Part shown: piece by piece, positions 22,726 to 36,300 of the stretch
How positions within the stretch are numbered: the first letter of the stretch is position 1
Layout: the number at the start of each line of letters is the position of its first letter
NCBI GenBank assembly: GCA_028826165.1
Contig: JAPDFW010000070.1
Span: forward strand, 456,501 to 520,500
Length of the DNA stretch: 64,000 nt
Direction of reading: 5' to 3'
DNA from: Anaeramoeba ignava
Taxonomy: Eukaryota > Metamonada > Anaeramoebidae
The notes under the pieces: model-generated
The model's database searches: none
What the model was told of the DNA's origin: nothing
Seen by the model: the letters and a program-made list of their open reading frames with translations, nothing else
Position numbers and translations under genes: made by a program

Positions 22726-25700
22726 ATGAATAATTTCTTTTTTCTTTTTTTAATTTTTTCTTTAATTTTTTTACCAAATATTAATTCAAATTCAATTTTA
22801 ACATCAACAATTAAAACAAAATGGAATAAAACACCATTAATTATGGAAGCAAGTGAATTTTTTGGATTACAAAGAAATGATTTTTTTTGGAATTTTCTCA
22901 AAGAATTTAATAATCAAGTTCAAAAAAATGAAACTGTTTTTTATTCTGATAAAAAATGTTATGAAATTGTGAAAAAAATTGCAAAAAATTTTTTAACTGA
23001 ACTTCAAATTGATATTTTGGATTGGTCAATTGCAATTCATTATTTTAATCCTCTTGTAGAAATACATCGTCAACTTAGTAATAATGCATTTGAAAAATTA
23101 AGGTGAATTTTATAATTTAATTTTAATTTTATAAATGAATTATAAATAAATTATAAATAAATTTTAAATTAATTATAAATGAATTATAAATGAATTATAA
23201 ATGAATTATAAATAAATTATAAATGAATTATAAATTAATTATAAATGAATTATAAATGAATTATAAATGAATTATAAATGAATTATAAATTAATTATAAA
23301 TTAATTATAAATAAATTATAAATTAATTATAAATAAATTATAAATAAATTATAAATGAATTATAAATGAATTATAAATGAATTATAAATTAATTATAAAT
23401 GAATTATAAATTAATTATAAATGAATTATAAATTAATTATAAATGAATTATAAATTATAAATGAATTATAAATGAATTATAAATGAATTATAAATGAATT
23501 ATAAATGAATTATAAATGAATTATTAATTATAAATTAATTAAATTATAAATAATTATAAATAAATTATAAATAAATTATAAATGAATTATAAATGAATTA
23601 TAAATGAATTATAAATGAATTATAAATAAATTATAAATAAATTATAAATAAATTATAAATTAATTATAAATTAATTATAAATAAATTATATAAATGAATT
23701 ATAAATGAATTATAAATGAATTATAAATGAATTATAAATGAATTATAAATGAATTATAAATTAATTATAAATTAATTAATTATAAATTATAAAAAAAATT
23801 AATTATAAATTAATTATAAATTAATTATAAATGAATTATAAATGAATTATAAATAAATGAATTATAAATGAATTATAAATAAATTATAAATGAATTATAA
23901 ATGAATTATAAATGAATTATAAATGAATTATAAATAAATGAATTATAATTTATAAATGAATTATAAATGAATTATAAATTAATTATAAATGAATTATAAA
24001 TGAATTATAAATTAATTATAAATAAATTATAAATTAATTATAAATTAATTATAAATTAATTATAAATTAATTATAAATGAATTATAAATGAATTATAAAT
24101 GAATTATAAATGAATTATATATTAATTATAATTTAATTATAAATGAATTATAAATGAATTTTAATTTTATATATTAATTATAAATAAATTTTAATTTTAT
24201 ATATTAATTATAAATTAATTATATATTAATTATAAATAAATTATAAATTAATTATATATTAATTATATATTAATTATAAATAAATTTTAATTGTAAAAAG
24301 TCATTGTGACCCTTCTCTTCCTTTTATTCAAATCTCAAAAAAAAAATTCATTTGCTCACTTGATTCAATAGAAAAAGATATCCAAAAAATTAAGGAAAAT
24401 GAAAACAATCTAGAAATTTTTCCTTTCGATCACATTTTCCCAACCAATAACCAAATCATAAATACAAAAAACAAGATTACACCAATAATTCTCTATGCAG
24501 ATATAACACAAAAAACACATCACTTATGGATAACCAAAATAATATCGATAATTGAGAATCTTCCGGAATCACAAAAATCAATTCATCTTGTATTTCGTCA
24601 TCATTTAGTCAATTCAAAACTTGAAGAATTTAACGTTCAAGGATATGGTATGTTCCTTCTTCCATACAAAAACCCTCAATACGAAGATTTCTACTACAAT
24701 CATGTTCCTACTAGTGTTTATTTACAAACCCAAAATCATTATTCTCTTCAGGATACTCAAATCAAAAAAATCAAAAATGAACAAGAAAATTTCCATTTCC
24801 AAAATAAACAATTACTTTCTCAAATCAGAAATGAAATGCAAGAAGAATCCTATTCTAATATTGGCTTAAAAGTTGCGCAATTCATTTACCAATCTCAAGA
24901 TCCACTTGAATCTCTTGCATTCATTTCGCAAAATTTCCCTCTAATTTCAAACACAATTCAAAAAATTGAGATCGATAAAGAATTTCAAGATAAATTCGGA
25001 AAACAAAGTGATAAACGCAATTTATTGAAAGAAATTGTGAATCGAGAAAATATTGTTGTTCTTAACGGAAAACTCCTGCAAATTGAGAAAATCGACCCTT
25101 TTTATTTAACACAAAAACTAACAGAAGAAATCCAAAATTATTTTCTTCTTCAACAATTTTTCCAAGACAAGCTTCTTTTTATTGGAAATACATCATTTAT
25201 GCTTCAAATTTTGGATCAAAAACCGCAGAACCACGAGAATATTCGGATTTCTTTTGGATCATTTGAAGACAAAATCTTCTATTTGAATGACCAGCAAAAA
25301 TCAAATATCATTCCCGAAAATAACTCAATAGAATATTTAGTGGAGAATAAAATGACCAAATACGATCTTTATTTCACAAACAAGAACCTATACAATATAG
25401 TTTTAATGCTTGATCCATCAGACTCCAAATCACTGGATGATGTGATATCTTTTTATGACAAGATGACTGTTGGAACTCCTTTTAGATTTGGTGTTGTTTT
25501 TGGCAAAAATCTTGACTCAGAAGATGATATTAGTAATCCCCATAACTACGATGAAAATGATATTCCAATAAGAGATCTTGTTACAGGCTTGTTTGCTTAT
25601 TGTCGAGAAAAAGGTGGAGCTCGATATCCAATTAGATTCCTCGAAGAAATCATGAATATTGCCAGATCAATGACTGATTTTTATGAAAGTAGCGGAATAG

Positions 25701-28700
25701 AGCACAATCTCAAAAAAAGTCTATTTATCACTCCTAGAATTATCAAGCGCGCATTCTGCAACATTTATCGAGGATCCGCAGATCTTGATTCCCTAACAGA
25801 TTGCATCCGAAAAGTTGATCACATTATTTCCAAGGAAAAATATCAAAATATTATCCTCGAAAACGAACAATTTCTTACTCAAAAAGGCTTCACATTTTTC
25901 CCAATGCTTTCGATTAACGGAAGAATTTTCCCCAAAGGTTTGCCAATTCCTGATTTGATCAATGTTGCCAAAGAAGAAACATTCTATATTGAAGAGCTTG
26001 TTAAAAATTCCCAATTGACTAGCAAAGATGATTTCATGCAAAAATTATCCGATTCCCAAAACGTATTCAATAGATGGAATTTTGATGTTATAAGCACAAT
26101 TCCTACTTTTATTAATTTTGATCTTAATAATCCTTTCACAAGAGAATTTCTCGACACTATTCAATACTGGGAACCAACAGATCCATCGGATATAAAATCA
26201 ATCACAGTCTGGATTGTTGGAGATCTTCAATCAATAGAAACTGTGAAATTTTTGGAATTTTTCCATCAAAGTATTTTAGAAAATCAAAATCAAAAAGAAT
26301 ATAATATTCTCTCAGAATTGAGAATTGCTTTCATTCATGCCAAAGACCCATACCAAAAATCTCAGGAAAACCCAACATTCTCATCTTCAATTCTTTGTTT
26401 ATTGGGTCAAGACATTAATCAAAATTGTCGTAAATCATCAACTCCTTCTTCATTATTAAAAATACCGGAAAAAACAGTGCAAATCCACAAAGATTTTTAT
26501 AATCAATATCTATCTGATAAAATTAATATGGATTCACCAAATTTGATTCATTTCGTGATTAATGGAAGGCTTTTCTCAATTGATTTACAAGAACCACAAT
26601 CTTCATCTTTTGAAAATTTGCTTCTTTGTTTCCAATACGAATTTATCCAAAGATCGCAAAATATTAAGGATGAGATTCTGGCACAAATTGAACAAAAATC
26701 AACTGAAACGAAAAAAATCGATTCTTCCCGCGATATCAGTGATTTTGTATCAATAATATCGTCTAAAAAGGGAAATGAAAAAATTCAAAGAGTATATAAA
26801 GTCTCACAAAAAGATATTGAAAAAGTCCCAAACTTGATTCCCATTTTTTCCACGAATTTCTCTGAAAAAAATCAATCTTTTTATTCAGAGCTCACTTTAA
26901 TTCTTGATCCACTAACTCAGCACGCACAAAAATTAAGCCATATCGCACATGAAATACAGAAACATATCCCTCATCTAAAGCTCAATGTTCTGCTCAAGCC
27001 TCAATTAGACGCAGATTCAAACGCGAGATCCCTTGATATGATATATCGATATCTACTATCTGGAGAAATTGTATTCGATGAAAAAAACAACCAAAATGAT
27101 TTAAACAATATCATTGTTTTTACGGACATCCCACAAAACGAATCATTCACTTTATTTGAAGATGTTCCCTCAAACTGGATGGTCGAAAAAATATCCTCAA
27201 ATGCAGACACAACCGCAATTTATATTGACAAATGGAAGACAAAAGATATTCAAAACAAAAACAATTTTCTGTATGTGGATTATCAGTTATCAAGCATACT
27301 GACAACAGGAGTTTGCATGCACATCACCTCCAAAAATTTTGAGCGTTTGCCTCCTGCAGAAATACAGTTAATTGCAACAAAACAGCTTCTTCCTCTTTCA
27401 TCTTTCCAGACACAAGAAAAATCTCATTCCAAAGATTCAACATTTGTTATCATTTCTAATGGATATTTCCAATTGAAAACTGAACCTGGAATTTGGCGCA
27501 TAACTTTGAACGATGAAATTAAACCAGGATTCCAAATTTATAATAAAGAAACCCAACAAAATTTCACAGACATTTGGATCACAAGTTTTATTGGCAAAAC
27601 TGATTGTAATTTGAAAATCTTCAATACTCCTCATGCTCAAACCAAAAAAAGGAGCCCAAAAGACGAATCTAACGATCAAGAGCATATTGATATATTTGTT
27701 CCTACTTATGGAAACTTCCAAGAATGGTCTGCAAAAATATTAGCAATTTCCGTTGTAAAACACACAAATTCGCCAGTGAAATTTTGGTTTTTACAAAACT
27801 ATTTATCCCCAGAATTTAAAATGGAATTGCCTAAATTGGCTAGCAAATACAACTTCACTTATGGAACTGTTAGTTATAAATGGCCTGATTGGATTTATTA
27901 TAAACCCCATAAAGCAAGAATTTTATCAGCATTCAAAACTCTTTTTTTGGATGTTCTTTTCCCTGTAGATGTTGAAAGAATCATTATTCTAGACCCAGAA
28001 AAATTAATATGCAAAGATCTTCTTTCTCTTATGAAAATTGATTTTTCTTCTTATGGGATCGCAATTCCAAAAAATTGTTATTATCAAGATCATACAAAGC
28101 CATTTATTGAATGGAAAAAGGGATACTGGAATAAATATTTTCAAGATTTTCCTCAATCAAAGAACTCTTTCTATGTCGTTAATCTTGATATTTTCAGGAA
28201 AAGACCTTATAGTGATATTTATCGTAATTTGTATTACAAACTTTTTTTATTGTCTCCGAATTTGAATCCTCATTTCGATCAACATTTAATTCATTATTCT
28301 GAACAAACAATTCCTTTATTTATTCTTCCTCAAAATTGGCTTTGGTTTGATTTTCAATGTGGAATTGAGAAAATTTCAACTAATAAGACTTTTGATTTAT
28401 GTGCAAATGCATTTTCTGATGAAGTTTCTTTGCAAGTTTTTAATTTGATTAAGGATGAATGGAATTTATTAAACGAAGAATTAAAAAATGGAAATGAAAT
28501 TGAAATCAAAAATCAAATTAAAAATGAAAATGAAAATGAAAATGAAAATGAAAATGAAATCAAAAATGAAAATGAAAATGAAATTAAAAATGAAAATCAA
28601 AATGAAAATGAAAATGAAAATGAAAATGAAAATGAAAATGAAAATGAAAATGAAATTAAAAATGAAAATCAAAATGAAATTGAAAATGAAAATGAAAATC

Positions 28701-28924
28701 AAATTAAAAAGGAAAACGAAAATGAAATTAAAAATGAAAATGAAAATGAAATTGAAAATGAAAATGAAAATGAAAATGAAAATGAAAATGAAAATGAAAA
28801 TGAAAATGAAAATCAAATTGAAAATGAAAATGAAATTGAAAATGAAAATGAAATTGAAAATGAAATTGAAATTGAAATTGAAAATGAAAATCAAATCAAA
28901 AAGGAAAACGAAAAAGAACTTTAA
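22726..28924 (+). CDS. UDP-glucose:glycoprotein glucosyltransferase (UGGT-like) with altered active-site motifs
   Basis: Exons 22726-23102 and 24301-28924 join in phase 2 to give about 1666 residues, near the usual UGGT length. It has an N-terminal signal peptide (FFFLFLIFSLIFLPNINSNS), then the long thioredoxin-like/beta-sandwich sensor region (IILYADITQKTHHLW, VFRHHLVNSK). The C-terminal GT24 domain includes DIFVPTYGNFQEWSAKIL, SPVKFWFLQNYLSPEF, YKWPDWIYYK and FLDVLFPVDVERIIIL. UGGT normally reglucosylates misfolded N-glycoproteins in the ER for calnexin-type chaperones. Here the metal-binding DAD triplet reads D-P-E (27992-28000), and the conserved LDQDLPN region reads FDQHLIH. An Asn/Glu/Lys tail replaces the usual HDEL end. 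Substrate sensing may survive, but activity is doubtful. Confidence 0.85.
23105..24295 (+). repeat. ATAAATGAATTAT 13-base satellite in UGGT intron
   Basis: The 1198-base intron (23103-24300) is an array of TTATAAATGAA/TTATAAATTAA units. It is the only long intron here whose sense strand carries G, and there always in ATG, never in AG or GT. Confidence 0.95.
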
Positions 28925-30270
28925 AAAGAACTTTAATATAGAAAAAAATTAAAATGAAAATGAAAATGAAATCAAAAATGAAAATGAAAATGAAAATGAA
29001 AATGAAAATAAAAATGAAAATGAAAATTCAAATTAAAAATCAAAATGAAAATCAAATTAAAAATGAAAATGAAAATGAAAATGAAAATGAAATTGAAAAT
29101 GAAAATGAAAATCAAATTAAAAAATGAAAATGAAAATGAAATTAAAAATGAAAATGAAAATGAAAATGAAAATGAAAATGAAAATGAAAATGAAAATGAA
29201 AATGAAATTAAAAATGAAAATCAAAATGAAAATGAAAATGAAAATGAAAATGAAAATGAAAATGAAAATGAAAATTCAAATTAAAAATCAAAATGAAAAT
29301 GAAAATGAAAATGAAAATCAAATTAAAAATGAAAATGAAAATGAAAATGAAATTGAAATTGAAAATGAAATTAAAAATGAAAATCAAATTAAAAATGAAA
29401 ATCAAATTAAAATGAAATTGAAAATGAAAATGAAAATGAAAATGAAATTAAAAATGAAATTGAAAATGAAAATGAAATTGAAAATGAAAATGAAATTGAA
29501 ATTGAAAATCAAAATCAAATCAAAAAGGAAAACGAAAAAAAAGAACTTTAATATAGAAATCAAAAATGAAATTGAAATCAAAAATGAAAATTAAAAATAA
29601 AAATGAAAATGAAATTCAAATTAAAAATCAAATTGAAAATGAAAATGAAAATGAAAATGAAATCAAAAATGAAATTAAAAATGAAAATGAAAATGAAAAT
29701 TAAAATGAAAATGAAATCAAAAATGAAAATCAAAAATGAAAATGAAAATGAAAATGAAAATGAAAATTAAAATGAAATTGAAATTGAAAATGAAAATGAA
29801 AATGAAAATGAAAATAAAAATGAAAATGAAAATGAAATTAAAAATGAAAATGAAAATGAAAATGAAAATGAAAATGAAAATGAAATGAAAAATGAAATTA
29901 AAAATGAAAATGAAAATGAAAATGAAAATGAAAATGAAAATGAAATTAAAAATGAAAATGAAATTAAAAATGAAAATGAAAATGAAATTGAAAATGAAAA
30001 TGAAATTGAAAATGAAAATCAAAATGAAATTAAAATGAAAATGAAAATGAAAATGAAAATGAAAATGAAATCAAAAATGAAATTAAAAATGAAAATGAAA
30101 ATGAAAATTAAAATGAAAATCAAATTAAAAAGAAAAACGAAATTGAAAATCAAAAATGAAATCAAATTAAAAATGAAATTGAAATTGAAATTGAAAATGA
30201 AAATGAAAATCAAATTAAAAATGAAATTAAAATCAAAAATAAAATTGAAATTGAAATTAAAAAAATATTT
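28490..30270 (+). repeat. GAAAAT hexanucleotide array spanning the UGGT tail and beyond
   Basis: The array starts inside the coding sequence, where it encodes Asn-Glu runs (28490-28924), and continues for 1.3 kb past the stop. The sequence around the UGGT stop (AAGGAAAACGAAAA...AGAACTTTAA) recurs near 29525-29555, and a weaker trace near 30130. So a segment of roughly 600 bases including stop and early 3' UTR has been tandemly duplicated. Open frames on both strands (Lys-Met, Asn-Glu, Phe-Ile runs) are not genes. Confidence 0.9.
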
Positions 30271-30324
30271 CCATTTTCCATTTTTCATTTTTCATTTTTT
30301 TTTTAATTCTTTTTTCTTGTCTAA

Positions 30325-33300
30325 ATGAATTTAAATGAAAATCAAAATGAAATAGAAACTTCATTCAATTTTAAAGTTCTTTCAATATGTTGGCAAAATA
30401 TAGATGCATCACATTTTCCAGGAACATCATTTCTTCAAGAACTTTATACACTTTCATCAAAAAGAAAAAAATTCAAGAAAATTTTCAAATTAAATCAAGT
30501 TTTATTCATTGAAAAATTTCCACAATCACTTGAAATAAATGGATTAGAAACACAAGAAAAAGAAGAAGAACAAAAAGACAAACAACAAGATAGCGAGTTA
30601 TGGAAATGGAGAGGAGGAAACTTCAATGAATTCACACAAATCTGTTTTGAATCAAGAATTCCAGAAACTAAAAATTGGAGTGATAACACTGATGTTTCAA
30701 CGCTTAAACATATTCTCAAACACTTGTTGAAACACAGAGAATTCTACTCATTGAAGCATCAAGACAGAACCATATTCTCTTCTTTTATTGAAATGAATGT
30801 TTCTTTTCTGAATATTTTCCAAAGAAATTTTTTCCGAAGTTATTCTTCGGATTCACAAAACTTGGTTTATACTTGTCAACAGAAAAACTGCTACTGGAGG
30901 CAGCAAGCAGATCTCCAGCAATATAACTTTTCACAACAACACTCGTCACATCCAGCATTGCAGACAATGTTTTTCCAAATAGTGTCAAATCAATGGAGCG
31001 GATTAGAAAGAAACAATTGCGAAAAATTAATACAAATTTTGGATCATTTGGAAAAAAACCTCCGCAAAAGCTCCATTGCAGGAAACACCCAGATGAGCGA
31101 GCAAATATTTGACTCTCTGATAAATATAATTGCGCAGAATCACGATAATAAGGCTCTAGTTCAGCAAGCAGTAAGGACGCTGTTTTCCCTTGTGCTTTCC
31201 ACATAAATCACTCCATTTTGCATTGAAACTTTGCTTGGCATTTCTCGGCACGCCAAAGACATCAATATCTAATGATGAGAAATTGATACAACCTGTTCTC
31301 ACAACACCAGATGAAGTGAGTAAAAGCAAAACCAATTTTTCAATTGCATTTCCAAGTGTGTTTTTCAAAGACAAAATTTTCAATCTCAAATTTTTCTTCC
31401 GAACCATCAATGAATCTGGCATCAAAAAGCATCTTTATACAGAAGCAAGGGATCCTTACAAGACATTCCACATTCAATTCCCGCATTCCTTGAAGCAGAA
31501 CAAGCGAGAACAGTTTTTCGGATCAGTCACTTCAAGCGAGGCGTTTATTTATGTTCAAGATCTCCACTCTCTTTTAAAGATCGGCAACGGGAATTCGGGC
31601 ACAAAATACGGCGCTCTTTATTTATCAGCTCCGTTCCCGCGATCGCAAGAAACAGGATGGATTGTTTTTGTCTCTAATCGTTTGTTTTTTAGATCCCCAA
31701 ACACTTCGCCTTCAACTCTGACAGTAATCGATCCAAACACACTCAAAATCCTGGGGTGGATAAACCAGAATGGCAAGGGCACCATCCTTACAGAAGATAA
31801 TACAGACCATCTTTTTGCGCCTGAGGACGAAGAAATACGCTCCCCAATCATTACTGATGGAAAATTTATTTACATGATTTCCCAGTTTAGCAACACAAAA
31901 ATTTCCCAAACTAAGTTGATCATATCAGTGTTTGATCCGCAAAACGGAATGAAATTTGTGCGCAAGATTGGGTTGTGCAGAGAAAGTCGCTTCAATGGAG
32001 TTGAAAAATATATATTTCCAATCGATCCGAAATGTTCAAATTGTTCTTTTTTCACAAACGGTCATTTTTTAAGTGCAATTATTAAGGATTACCGCCGACA
32101 AAATAACGGCCAAATGGGGAATATAAATAGAGACACAAACCCTTCCCAAAGTGTTTGCACTCAGTTGATATTTTCGCTAGAAAGTGGATTGCAAGTTGAT
32201 AAAACCAGTTTTTTGGATCATGAAATCATCTCTTCTGAACCTACTAATTTCGCAACTTGTTATGATCCCTTTTTAAATTTGGTATGGTGCTATTTCCCGG
32301 AAAGTATGACTCTGTACGCTTTTGGAAACGAGGGTGGCACATCCACTCTTAGTGGAAAAGAGAAGCTTGACGATTACATCAAAAATTCAAACACAAATAC
32401 AAACAACAAAAAAAACTCGAATGAAAACAATATTTTGGACAATACCTATCTCCAAAAAATAATGAATCAAGAATCATCAACTGTGCAACAAGCAATCGAT
32501 GGATTAGTTTATGTGCTTGCGAATATGGCGAGCGACTACATGCCTACCCATCCTTTTGAATTCTGTCCTATGGGCGCCTTTGAGCCAGTTGTGCCTTTCG
32601 TTGTCGATGGTATTTCAAATTCTCATACTAATTTGCGCCATCTTCTCCAATTGCTTCAGCTTGGTGTTGATTCACAGCGTGTCGGTATTGTTCTCAGTTG
32701 CTTGATTCTTCTTAAGGCAAATTTCTTTTTCTTATCCCGAAAAAAATTTACTCGTTCCACTTTTTCTGATACATTTAATTTTCGTCAAAAAATCAATCAA
32801 AATGCTCTCATTGCTCATCAAATTGGCAATTTGTTGCATAATCTTGTTGTTGGTTATCAAGGAAGCTACGAGACACTGATTGTTTCTCAAGCAACACAAA
32901 CACTTCTTTGTGGAAACCGCAAGGTGCTGAAAAGTGATGAGGATTGGTTACTCTTGTTAATTTACGAATTGAATTCAAACAAGCCACGTTTGGATATTTT
33001 TATGGAAACACTTTTTATTGAAATGATCCAAGATACAGAATCCTTTATTCAGTCAACAATTATTTCTGTACTGGATTCAATAAGAGAAGTTGGGTTAAAA
33101 GAAGATCCAAATTTAAACCAAGATCCAAATTTAAATTTAAATCAAAATCAAAATCAAAACCAAAATCAAAATCAAAATCAAGATCCAAATTTAAACCAAA
33201 ACCAAAACCAAAATCAAAATCAAAACCAAAATCAAAATCAAATTCAAATTAAATACGAAATTTCACTTGATATAATCGTCAAATATTTAATTGCATTTAT

Positions 33301-36300
33301 CAAAAATAAGCATCTCCAAACAATATCACTTCTAGAAAAAATTCTCAAATTCTTGCTCAGTGTTCCCTTTTCATCCGCAGAAATCCTACTTGGCAAATTA
33401 ATACCTGAAATTTTGACATTTCTCATAACAAATCTCTCAAATACATTGAACACAATTATTCGAGAAGATCAAACAATGACAAAAAAATACTCTCCATTTT
33501 TACTCAACACAACAATGAGCAACATGCTTTATTCACTACCAATGCAGAATCAGGGATTCAATCAAGCAGCAGAGTTATGGAGAGATATGAATTTAATCAA
33601 AAATGTTGTATTGACAAACGAACATGAAAATTCACTTAAATCATGGTTTCTTGAAGATCCAGTTTCAAGAACACTTTCTTTTCTTGTTCTTTCTCTATAC
33701 ACATCCGCTTCAGTAAATCAGTCAATTTCACTGAAATTTGCTGATACTCTTCTTTCTCCACTTGAAAACTTCGCAAATATTCTTGACCGAATAAATATCA
33801 TCGCAAATCTTGACACTTCTCATTCCCAATTCGAACTTTACACTGCTTTGAACCAAATTTACAATCTGTTACTTGCTCCCAAAATATACTGCAAAATTTC
33901 AGAAACTTCCCATCCTTATAATCCAGGTGTTTCTTTTCGTCAAACATTCAAAATTGATGGTGCTCATTCACTCACTTTGATTTTTGATGAAAGATCTTCT
34001 CTTTTACAGGGAGATTATTTGGATTTACTTGATCCCCAGCATCCAAATGCCAAAATTTCCGAGAGATTTTACGGAACACACCAAAAATGGACTCAAAGAA
34101 GAATTATTGTTCCTGGTGATTCTGTTGTTTTTAGTTTCTATTCATCTTCTCGTCACATCTCCCAAAAGAATTATAAGAATCCAAAACAATCCATGAACAA
34201 TTCTCCTTCTTTCTGGGGATATCGTTGCCATATCATCGGAAACATTGAACCTTCTTCCTCTTGGAAATCAATTTCCCTCTTTTTAGAAGCAATTACACTT
34301 AACGTTATTGGAAAACTCATCGATATTTTCATCCAAGAAGATACCTCTTTGACTCAAAACAAAAACTCAAGCAAAAACATGTTTTGATTCTAATCCTTTC
34401 CTTCAGAATAACTCAAATTTAGATTTAACCCAAAACAACCTTTTCCCCAAAACTTCATTCGACAAAACAAGAAGAAAACAGCAAATCAAAATGAGTATTC
34501 GTCTCGAATATCAGCACAGATTAACACGGTCGTTCGAAATCATCACAAGATTGCTTCAATTTATTAAGTATCCGTTTATGAAAGATGAGCTTCTGAACAG
34601 CTACAAACAAACATTGATCCGACTCGGTATTTTAGGAAACAATGTGGACCAAAGTTTGAAACTAACTTCCCAATTTACTCTTCAAACAAGAGAAGCATTT
34701 CATGTACTTTTGGATAAGTTGGTCCAAATCATGCAAGATCCAAAAGAAAATCCTTTTCTTCGGAGAATATCCTCTCATTTCCTTTCCCTTAAGTTCAGTC
34801 TTGAGGATCATGAGTTTTTAACAACTCACAAAATTATTGAAAAGCTTGAGTACATCATTGGTGTTTCATTTACTCAATTTATCCAACCTGAAGAAATGAA
34901 TACAAGAAAAAATGAACTCAAAAACTATTTTGATTACAACATCCACCGCTTCAGAGTTGATTTACTCACATATTTTGAATTTTGTGGATATGGAATTTTG
35001 ATGGATAAGCCAACTCCTGAATTTATTAAGAATCGATTGAGAAATCACAACTCTTCATTTCTTGTTAAAATGAATCTTTTTGAAGGAAAACAAATTTTCA
35101 TGACCAAACTGCAATATTCCTATTATTTGGCAATTTATTCCAAAATTGAAACCTTTTTATATTCTCAGAAAGCTCATCTTTATTCTGCTTTTCTGAGGTT
35201 TCTATATTTTGTGGCTCATTTATCTTTTGCTCGAGAAATTTTTGGAAATATTGATATAATTTCTTTATTGATAAAAATTCTTAATCAAGGAAATGGAATT
35301 TCTCAAATATTAGTTTTGGATATTTTCCGTGTTCTTCTTCCTGGTTTTAATCCCAGAAGTTTGATTAATGATTTATCAGTAAATGCATCTATTCTTTCAT
35401 ATCTTTTATATTTTGTTGGTTCAAATTCTTCATTTGGAAGTTTGAATAATTTTAGTATACCAGATTTATTAATAGATTTAAGTGAAATTAATTTGAAGAT
35501 GCCATTATTTCTTCGAGGTGATGAAGAACGTAAAAGCCAAAATATAAATGAAAATCAAAATATAAATTTAAATCAAAATATAAATGAAAATGAAAATTTA
35601 AATGAAAATGAAAATTTAAATGAAAATGAAAATGAAAATAAAATTGAAAATGAAAATAAAATTGAAAATGAAAATGAAAATATAAATCAAAATATAAATG
35701 AAAATATAAATCAAAATATAAATGAAAATATAAATCAAAATATAAATCAAAATGAAAATATAAATTTAAATATAAATCAAAATATAAATGAAAATATAAA
35801 TCAAAATGAAATTAAAAATTTAAATGAAATTATAAATCAAAATATAAATCAAAATATAAATGAAAATATAAATGAAAATCAAAATGAAAATGAAAATGAA
35901 ATTCAAAATGAAATTCAAATTATAAATCAAAATGAAAATGAAATTATAAATCAAAATATAAATGAAAATATAAATGAAAATCAAAATATAAATCAAAATC
36001 AAAATGAAAATGAAATTCAAAATGAAATTCAAAATGAAATTCAAATTCAAAATCAAAATGAAAATATAAATGAAAATCAAAATATAAATCAAAATCAAAA
36101 TTTAAATATAAATAAAAATCAAAATCAAAATGAAAATCAAAATATAAATAAAAATCAAAATGAAAATATAAATCAAAATATAAATATAAATGAAAATCAA
36201 AATATAAATAAAAATGAAAATAATGAAAATAATGAAAATATAAATGAAAATGAAATTCAAAATGAAAATCAAATTCAAAATCAAAATTTAAATAAAAATC

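Noticed and set aside
28481-30328. Several overlapping frames of Lys-Met, Asn-Glu or Phe-Ile runs on both strands
   Set aside because: All follow from the GAAAAT array; only the part continuous with UGGT (to 28924) is taken as coding.
31171-31258. 88-base intron (GTAAGG...AAAG) as an alternative to the +1 break in the HECT-like gene
   Set aside because: It keeps frame but would remove a helical-repeat-like stretch (SLHFALKLCLAFLG) that reads naturally after a one-base skip. The gene has no other intron. It is still possible and should be tested with cDNA.
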